A stretch of DNA of 25,984 nucleotides from Flavobacteriales bacterium UBA6049 (GTDB lineage: Bacteria; Bacteroidota; Bacteroidia; Flavobacteriales_G; Salibacteraceae): positions 1 to 25,984 of the forward strand of contig DIYR01000047.1 of NCBI GenBank assembly GCA_002429085.1, in the 5' to 3' direction. Positions 1 to 9,300 of the stretch are shown in pieces. The notes below the pieces were generated by a model. It made no database searches. It was not told the origin of the DNA and worked only from the letters and a program-made list of their open reading frames with translations. Positions within the stretch are counted from its first letter, which is position 1; every line of letters begins with the position of its first letter. Both the position numbers and the translations under genes were made by a program.

Positions 1-164
1 GGTAGTTCTATTTTGGGAGTGTCTGGCATTTTAATGCCGCCTTCTTGTTCTGGTGCTTGGTAGCCTTCTGAGGGGGAACTCATCTGGCCTTTAGAAGACC
101 CTGTGTCTTGTTGGCTGGGGTGAGCAGCAGATGCGTTGCTATTATCTTGTGGATTAGTGCGCAT
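1..164 (-). CDS. N-terminus of an unidentified protein, possibly SpvB/TcB-like; runs off the left edge
   Basis: This is an open minus-strand frame from an ATG whose first base is 164; 54 full codons plus two bases (CC, so proline) are visible and no stop is met. The translation starts MRTNPQDNSN and is a low-complexity leader rich in Ser, Gln, Pro and Gly. It ends KMPDTPKIEL followed by Pro. There is no signal peptide or membrane segment. It follows the TcA gene on the same strand, 164 bases behind its stop, with two hairpins between. Many SpvB-type TcB or fused TcB-TcC proteins open with a disordered leader ending in a P-x-I-x-L-P motif before a Gly-rich segment, and this leader would fit that pattern. 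That identification is an inference from about ten residues. The nearest upstream ATG (190-188) hits a stop after four codons, so the chosen start is the natural one. Function is otherwise unknown. Confidence 0.5.
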   Translation of the reverse strand, partial: MRTNPQDNSNASAAHPSQQDTGSSKGQMSSPSEGYQAPEQEGGIKMPDTPKIEL

Positions 165-248
165 ATATGCAGGTGTTATTCTTCTGCCATGCAGAAGAGA
201 ATGATTACATGTTGTTAAAGAATAGTAATAAGCGGTATAGTAAAGAAA

Positions 249-284
249 GAAACAGCAGCAACCCTCAAGGAGCGCTGCTGTTTC
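249..284 (-). terminator. Hairpin with trailing T-rich run, candidate terminator of the TcA gene
   Basis: There is an 11-bp perfect inverted repeat (GAAACAGCAGC at 249-259 and GCTGCTGTTTC at 274-284) with a 14-nt loop. Read on the minus strand, 45 bases after the TcA stop, the stem is followed by TTTCTTTA, a broken U-tract. This fits an intrinsic terminator for the TcA transcript and implies that the next minus-strand gene (start 164) needs its own promoter in 165-248 or relies on read-through. The stem is GC-rich and long enough to be convincing, but the loop is large and the T-run is interrupted. Confidence 0.6.
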
Positions 285-294
285 GTCTGAACAT

Positions 295-316
295 TAAACT
301 GAGAAAACTCAGTTTA
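295..316. other. Small perfect hairpin directly behind the TcA stop
   Basis: TAAACTGAG (295-303) and CTCAGTTTA (308-316) form a 9-bp stem around a four-base AAAA loop (TTTT on the minus strand), 13 bases beyond the TcA stop codon. No T-run follows it in the minus direction, so it is not a complete intrinsic terminator. Paired with the larger hairpin at 249-284 it could act as a 3'-end stabilising structure or as the first of a tandem termination module. Confidence 0.4.
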
Positions 317-328
317 TGGAAAAGCTAG

Positions 329-3300
329 TTAGGCTTTTTTGTAGTTCATGATTAGGATGATGTCTTCAATTTTATCTGAATCTAACAGGTTATTACTGTA
401 GAAATCACCTAGGTTGCTTGAATTACCATTGAGCTTTAGAGTTAAAGATCTAGCTGGATCAACTGTTCCAGTGAATTCTAGATCAATGCTCTTACCATCT
501 GTAGCTACAGATGGATTGGTACTATCATCTGGAGAACCAAATGATAATGTTACGCCTGCTCCACCCGAATCTAAGCCTGTGTTGATACCCTTAGCGATAA
601 ATAACACTGTAGCTTTATCGGTATCCAATGATACATCGTTAAAGATGTGTGGGAAATGATTCTTAGTAATACCAAGTGTTGTTTCTAGTATATCATTAGA
701 GAATTCACTATTGAGCATTTGGTGGAATTCTGTTGGGAATTCATGTTTTAAACTAAATACTCTTTCTAGTCCTTTTGGATTAGAAGATAATGTTTCATCT
801 AACCAGTAGTTTATAGAATTCTTTACATGAGTTTGAACAGTTTCTTTGAAACTATCACCACCATCTTTAGATGTGTAATGAATGGTAACAATTAAATCTG
901 AGATAGTCGAATAATCAAACTTTCTAAATGATGAAACACTTGTTCCATCAAATGGTAATTCAAACCTCCAACTACTAATTGCTCCAGCGCCTTCAAATGG
1001 CAAGAAACGTGCATCGTTAAAGTTCATTTCGAACATGCCAGAATCATTCAAACCGCTGCTTGTTGCAATACGTTGAATACCTATAGAGTTGTGGTGGAAG
1101 CGAGAATCTTCGATGCTAGAATATGCATATGTGTCCCCAGAAGTGTTTTTTCTGAAACGATTAGCAAGTAAGGTTAAGCTTCCTGTTACTCCAGTGTATG
1201 GTCCTGTAACAGCAGGAATTGAAACTGTAACAGCTTTGATTCTACGCATGTAGTGACCTGGGTGATCCAAATCGTACATTAGCTCTGGAATGTCAAAATC
1301 ACATGCACCAGTTGTGCGTAAATCGTTTAACGCAACAGGATCTAAAATAGCCAAAGAAACTTGTTTTGTTAGCTCATTCTTACGTTTGTGTTTCTCTGTG
1401 AATGCACCATCTAAGGTTCTCAAATCTTGTAGTAAGCGTTCACCAGCTAACAACCCTTTCTTAAGGTTATCCCAGCTACCAAACTGAACATATTGCTTTT
1501 TGTCTTCGTAGCCTACATCAAATTTGTATGCTTTTTCGGCCTTTTTAGCTAAGTCGTATGCTAACTGATAAGCTTTGAAGTAAATAGATGAGATTTCCTT
1601 TACCATCCAACCGTATAGCTTGTAGTTAGAGAACTTATCTTTCATAATAGACCCAATTTCAGAGTTGTTTTCCATTTGCAGAATATGATTATCAAGTTCT
1701 GCCTCTGCCATGGCTTGTCTGATTTCTGCTGATTGAATTTGAACTGCTAATTGTTCCAATTCTTTAGCTGCTTGCTTGGTTTGGAATTGCCAATCTTCGT
1801 AACGGTTGTCATGCCCAGCTCTCATACCTAAGATAGAAGCCATGTGCGATTCTGCGGAGGAAGTGATTTTGATAGAATCTGCACCGAACTCTACTATTCT
1901 AGCTAGTTTTTCACCGCTAGCTACCTCTGTAGTTAGTCCAGATGCAACACCGGCTGCATGACTTTCTATTTGCGGAGTTGAAGCAACAGCTTTTGCAACA
2001 GCCTCAATAGCTTGAATACTGGTTTGAAGCCCAAACGCTTTATTCATTTTCTTGAGTTGCTGCTTCTCACGTGCAGTTGTTCTCTTTTTATTAGCATAAT
2101 GCGCTCTTCTTTCCTCTGTGATTTCTTTAGACTTGTTAAGAGATTCAAGCGCTTTTTTAGCTTCGTCAATGGCTTGTTGCTTAATAGCTTTTACAGCAGT
2201 AAGCACATTTTTTTCATGACTTGTTCTCAGTAACGAAATTTCTTCGGCATCTTTTTTCTCTAATGCAGCTAATAATGCGCCACCCAATGCTTTTACATCG
2301 TTGGTTAATTCTACAGCTTTCTGATATAGATACCCATAACGGTAGAAACTCATTGGGGCATTTAAATCTGCTAAAGCTTCAGAAATACTCAAGCCATTTG
2401 CTCTTGCTCTTACCAACATTGCAGGATCAATTGGCGGTTCAAATAGTGGTAATTGCCTCACAATTCCTTCAATATTTTGGCAGTGGCGGATTTTGAATAA
2501 TCTATCACCTACGGTATCCCAGTATTCAGCCAATTTAGGGTTGCCAGGAATACAGAAGAACAATACTTCTCTAACCGTTACATTGTTAGGTCTGTTATAA
2601 TTATTGTATAGGTCGCTTAGTTTTGGAACTACTAATTGAATAGGCAAGGTATTCTCCATTGCAATAAGCGTATTAGAGAAAGAATCTAATCCTCCTAAAG
2701 TAGCAAATGAGCGTGGGGAGAGATCGTCTCGGGTAATTTTCTCTGGTCTTCTGCCTAAGATTTGAGTTGCTAGAATATATACCTGAGTTGCTTCGTTAAC
2801 AGATTCAATGCTATCTCTTCTAAACAAGTAGTCTCCCCAAGCAATTAACATGTCTAGGTATTTCATGACTACGTTTTTCATGAAGGCTACCCATCGTAAG
2901 CGTGCAATAGCATAGGGGTTAAATGGATCTTTACGCCAAATAGCTACTTGTTTTTCCATCTCTTCGTTTTGCTCATTTAGTTGTTTCATGAGCTTATTGA
3001 TAGATGTTTCACCATTAAAGGTTTTGAACGGCTTCGTGTTCCAAAAACGTGTTTCTTCTTGGTCAGAAGCTTCGTCTGTTACTACCTGAGTAGGATCAAA
3101 AATGAAGTGGAACCATTTTTGGGCATCTTCGAACTGTTGGTTGTTTGTTAGTTCTGTAGCTACCATCATAGGTAGGTGGAAGAACAATTCCCAGTTATAA
3201 ACACTGTAACTTCCAGAGGCGCTAAAATCTATATTGTCAACAGGGTAATTTTGATGCACATAGTTTGTATATGGTGCATACATTTGAACAAATGTTGATT

Positions 3301-6300
3301 GGTCTGTTGTTTGGAATTGAGTTCGGTAACGGCTAGGCCATCCTTTGTCAATTGGTTTAAAGAGACCATCAATACCATGTTTATTAATGGCTTCTACAAT
3401 TGTTTCAACTTGCTTGTGATCGAACGGGAAGAATTGGAATTTGTATTCACTTGGTTCGGTATCTTGAATTGTTTTAGTTTCTAATACATAATAGCCAGTA
3501 TTATCAATGTATACATTTTGTCCATCTTTAGTGGTACTTACAGCGCTATTCTTGTTATAGAAAATCTCATCATTTTGTCCACTTGGTTTTGCTTTTGCAT
3601 ATGCGTATTGTGGATTTAGTGGTGAAATAGGAACAGAAGCTAGTAAGGATGAATCAATGTACTTTTTAACTGTTGTTGTAACAGTATCATATAATGGTGT
3701 TTTAGCGATGAAGAAGCTGTTTATGTCGTCTTTATAAAAGAAAGGATCGTCTCCATAAATGCCAGTTTTGTGTTTTCTTCTAGAACCAACAATTACTTTG
3801 GTCTTATCCCGATTCATGGTTTTTGCCAATAGGTTGACATCTCCATTTTTAGTTTTTGGAACTTCAGGGCCTTCGTGATTAACATGAAGCTTGTTTCCAT
3901 TATTCTCAATGTAGCCATAAAATTCTCCGAAAGGAAAATGATTTGCAGTAGAAAAACCCTGATAAATCTTTGGCGTATTGTTAATATTATACAGACTAAA
4001 GTGACCATAGTATTCCATTTGAAATGGTGGAACCCCTGTGGTTCTTTGACATACAATTCTTAAAAGATCGTTGTTGTTCCAGAGTTCAAAGCGATACGAT
4101 AGATCTTCGAACCCAGTATACTTATTTACATATGGAAAGGTTTTTAACCCTTGATTGAATCTGTTTCGCTTTTGCCATTTGCTATTCTTATACTCGCTCC
4201 AGTTGAAGTAAGTTACTGCAACTTTGGTTGGTGTATCTTCTTTTTCTAGAATTTCATCTTCTTTTAGTTCCCAAGCATGTTCCATCCAGAAAAGCAGAAG
4301 TCTATTTCTAAAGACTATAGGGGCTACATGATCTGATTCAATATCCAGCTCGATTTTTTCCCATGGTGTCCAACGACTTCTGTCTACCCATTTTCTGTAG
4401 TAATAAATGTATGGTTGTGTATTACCACGAGCTACTACATGGAGTTCATCTTTATCTTCGTCATAGTAGTGCTGCATTACTTCTAACTCGGCTACCATAT
4501 CTAACTTTGTAAGGTAGTTGTGGTAAGCATCTAGTGCATTTTCGTTGGTAATACCACTTTGCATTATCTCATCCATGAATTCCTGGAAGAATGGAGTTTG
4601 ATCATCTCTTAACTCTGGTTCAATCCAATTTTCTGGATATAAGAAGACCTTGCGGTTGGCTTCCCAAACTCGGTAATTCTTGCGCCATTCCCATTCATTT
4701 GAGTTACCCTCGCTTAATGTGGCTGGTTGCTCTAAGTTGAGTAGTATGCGCTGAACAAATAGTTGAATGGTAGAGTTGGCCTGCTTGATACGACTAGTCA
4801 TACGACATGGATCCATTTCTGTATCTATTAAGAAATACTCATACAGGTCAAACCGATCTTTGAAGTTCTTGGCTGAGTTGTATTGAATGAAATCTGCTAA
4901 GGCATCTCTCTGCTGTTTGCGCAGGACATCTCTAAACTCAACGGCAATTTCGCTCCATTTCTCATTTCCATACTTAGATTTACAAGCATTCACTAAGGCT
5001 AATGCTGTATGGGAACTTAAGGAAACTGAACCAGTAACTTGCTTAAGCATTTCAAGTTTAAGTTCTGATCTCCATGAAGCTTCAGCTACTGTTCGAACTG
5101 TTGTATACCAAGAGTAGTCAGCGTAGTTAATTGTGCCTAAGTATGTTCCGCCTATCAAAGTGTTTATTTCACTCCACCCTTTTAGTTGGTACAAATCGTC
5201 TTGAAACGCAGTAGATAAAGTATACGATGAATTACTTGCGTAAGCTTGTCTTGCCTTTCCTAGAATGTTGAATAGAGAATTCTTTTCGTTGCTTGTACTA
5301 TTGTTATCTATAATAATACTGAGTTCGTTAACGAAATGAGACACATTTGAAGTAGTTGAACTCGGAGAATACACATCTGTTTGTGTAAAACTAGATAAGA
5401 ACGCTTTTTGATCGAATCCTTTGATTCCTAGTTTATCTAGGATAAAATACGATCGAGTATAAGATTTACAATAGCTACCGAAAGTAGAATGTAAGTTAGA
5501 TATTGTTTCGTTTGTGAAGTCAGATGAAACAAGTTCTTCTGAAATATCACAATTTAGAAATAGACTATCATCTTGTAAGATTGTTGGAAATTGATCAGAA
5601 ATAGTTTCTTTCACAATATTGTGACGAACCTTTCTTAAAGTATCCGCTATAAAATCAGAAATCTTTGAGTCATTAAATATGATAGAATATCTCTCTTGTA
5701 TTTTGCCCGTAGATGAAGGAGTAATATAGGTACTGCTGAAACTGCTATCAATACAATATTCTAATACTACTGCACCTACATCATTTGAAGTAGAAAGATT
5801 TAAGGTGTCAAAATCAGCACCAAAAATTACCTGAACTACTTTAACAAAATAGTGAATTTGTTCATTAGAGTCAGTTTCGTCAACACCAGTTCCTTTCGCT
5901 GACGTTCCGTCCATAACTTTAAAGAATTCTTCTGCATCTTGTTCTGAGTAAGAGCCGTAACCAGGGGTTACATGTCCAATAAACTGATTTACAAGGTTAA
6001 ATGTCCATTGTCTGATATCACTACCTCTGTCAAAGAAAGTTGTGTTAAAGTCATTTAATGCAGAGTGAATTGTTTTGAGTTTTGCATACCAGTACTCTTC
6101 ATCATAATATACAGCTTCATTCGTATTTGAGCCGAACATATAGTTGAGATCGTCCCCTGATACCTCTAGCGCTATAATGTTATCAACAAACTCAATAAAC
6201 TCTTTCGTTTTTGCTGTATTTAATGAGAATGTATTTGAACTTGTTATTTTGATAGAAGGGAAAATACTCAAGTAAGTAGTAAGATCAGCCATGCTGATTC

Positions 6301-9300
6301 CTAGTGCTTCTTTAATAGAGGCCATTCGTAAACAATACGATAAGTTACTTACAGATGTCTCTATGGTATTATGAACGGTACTTGGAATAATTAACCTGAT
6401 TTCTTCTTCTGTTAATCTTGTAGCGGCTAATACAACAGGGAGTACCCCTTCAGCAAATATTTTCTCTGTTTGATATCCTGTAGCTGAAGGATCGAATACT
6501 TGCTTGATAGTAGAGCTGGTGGTTGTAGAAGCGCCTGCTAATGAAGTAATAATACTAGCGGAAGGGTTGTTGACAGATTTGTTGATGAATGTTCTTATGT
6601 AATAACTTTCTATATCACCATATGCGTTGGTTGAAACGTCTGTAAACCAGGTAAGTACTTCTAATGGTTCTAAATCATATTTTTTGCTAAACTTTTGAAT
6701 TAAGCTGATTTTAGATAAAGTTGCATCGTTAATTTCTTCATTACTTCCAGGGATGAATTTTGAGAGTACTCCATCTAGTTCTTCAACTGTCCAATCTAGG
6801 GCACGTTTTAAGCGCTCAAATCGCATCATACGAGTGAACTCTTTTTCTCTGAAGTTAATGGTAGCTTGTGACGTATCACAATCATCTTCAAATCCAATAG
6901 CAGGAGTTACAGAAAGAGATTTTGTAACATAATTTACTTCTAAATAGGTTTCAAGTTCTTTAAAGTCTAATCCTGTTGTATCAAGGGTTAATCTTAAACT
7001 TGTTTGTAAGTTACTTTCTGTTTGATTGTTGAAAAACTGACTAAAAGTGTGTCCTGATGTTCCAGTAATAATTGACTTTTCTAAAGGATTTAAGCCTAGT
7101 TCTATTCCAGCTACATCTCCACTAACATTTGAAGATGAGTTGAACTTTTCAAGTAATGTAGCATGATCAATCCCTAGGTGTTCAAAGTAAATTTTTGATT
7201 CAGCATCAAATAGATCAAATGAAGCAGTGAATGGATAAACACTGGTTTTAATATAATCATACACTTTGACATTTAAATGTTCTGGATGTGCTTTAAGATA
7301 TGCAGTAGGATATGTGGTTTGACGTTTTAGGTAGTCGCTAGCATTTGTAATAGGTGTAGTAAACTCACTGGCAATAGCATATTCTAATACTTCATTTACC
7401 AAGTCAATGTATGGTAATGGGGTGTTGGTGTTTTCACATGTTAGTAGAATGTGTTCTATCTCTGGTCTGCGTTCATCAATAATGGTCTTTAGATTAGCAT
7501 ATGCAGAATCATTTGTTGATTTAGCATGTTGCAACCAGTTTAATAAATCTACCATATAAGCTGCTGGGCTATATACTGAACGACAATGTTTACAAGCACA
7601 AACATCTTGAGAGCCAAACAAAGATTCTAAGTCAGGTAATTGACTTTTTTCGTCTTCAGAGTTGAATTTATTGCTTCTAATAACCTGAGGAACTAGAGCA
7701 TTTAGTTGTTGGCTGTTTTCTGCAAACAAGTGCATTAATACTGCAGCTTGTTGTTCTGCTAGTAAGAATACTTCTTCGCTTACAACTCTGTCGTTAAAGA
7801 AGTCACTTTCTAAAAAGTTGGCCTTACCCATGCTGTAGATATCTGTAGCGGATTTAAGCCCATTGTCAAACATTGGTTTGACGGCTTCATATTTAAAGTT
7901 AATTGGCGCAACTTTAAATAGACGCTGCATGGCTTCTAAATCTTCTACTAGTTGTAATTCATCACTTTCAGAAAGATTTAAATCCTTAATAGCATCCTTG
8001 TGCTCATCTTCTGAAAGGAAAGATCTTAAACCAGCACCTTCAAATTTGAAACTGGTATTAGCACTTAAAAAGGAGTCCATATTAGATGATCTAGCATCTC
8101 CAGCACTTTTAATGCGGCTGCTGAATACACCTGTAGGATTTCCATTTTCGATACGCTTTAATAGCGTATTGGTATAGTTGTTTTTTTTGTCTGCTTCGGT
8201 TTCGCCTTCAAACCTAACATCCCAACTGATTAGACTTGCATCAAGGGTGTCTTTTAGCTCTGATGCAGTAATGCCAACTAGAGATGAAGCTGTTTTGCCT
8301 TTGTCAATCAAATCTTGAGAAAGAATGGGTTCTTCGGTCAAAGCAATAAGTTCTGTGCGGTTCTCAAGACTTTGTTTTATTGGGCTTAAAACACTATTAT
8401 TTCCAACTTCTGTCCAAAAAATTGTAGAATCTGCTCCGTGTTCAAGGTAAATGTCTAAAAAGGCTCTTTTCTGCTCAATTGTAGTTAGGTTGGCTGCAGT
8501 CATGAAGCTATTTAGCTCATTATTGTCTCCTTGATCAGGATCTAAGATTACATCGATGGCTTTTAATCTGAGTCCATCAACATAGGTGTTGATTAAATCT
8601 TGATCTGCAATTGTGGCGTCAATATTTCCTGCATCAACCCCAGCTTGAATAGCGGCTTTAGCTTCACTTTTTGGAATAGTGATTAGATCAGCTAGTGAAT
8701 CTAGGTTTCCATTTTTGATAAGGCCAAAAGTCAATTCTTTATCTACACCTATAGATTGAGCTACTTTTTCTGCCTGAATAAATTGACCTACTTCTTCTAA
8801 GGTTGAATTGGTTTCTTTTGCTAAGTCGTTAAGCGCTGTAGATTTGTTTAAGTCATCACTAGTCAATGAATCTATTTTGGCCCTCAAACGTCCATCAAAA
8901 AACTTGTACTCAACAATACCTTTTAGATCTTCTTCCGTATCAGCTAGATTTACTTTTTCTTCTGTTTTGGCATTTATAATAAGTGGTGAAGAAACTAGTA
9001 GATCGTTACCACTATCATAAACTTTTACAACTAGATCTAATTGCTCAATGTTGTTCTCTTTGAGAACAGATTCTGGAATGGTAATTTTGTACTCACCACT
9101 TTTAGATGTGGTAATTTCTTGATCATCTGTTAGAGAGATGTCTGTATTATCTTTTCTGTGGAAAGCTTTTACTGGGTGGTTGTAGAGTGGAATACCATTT
9201 TCGTCTACAACAATACCTTCTACTGTATATGTTTTTGGTGTTGCCATGTTTAATTCTGATAAGTCTATAGATGTGGTTTGTGAATCTGTGTAGGTGATTT

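Noticed and set aside
414..9020. Several plus-strand open frames of 60-104 codons inside the TcA gene (e.g. 414-659, 1290-1487, 2012-2233, 2221-2496, 4887-5117, 7863-8177)
   Set aside because: They lie opposite a clearly coding 3309-codon frame with strong Tc family motifs, and their translations are Ser/Leu/Phe-rich shadows without recognisable domains.
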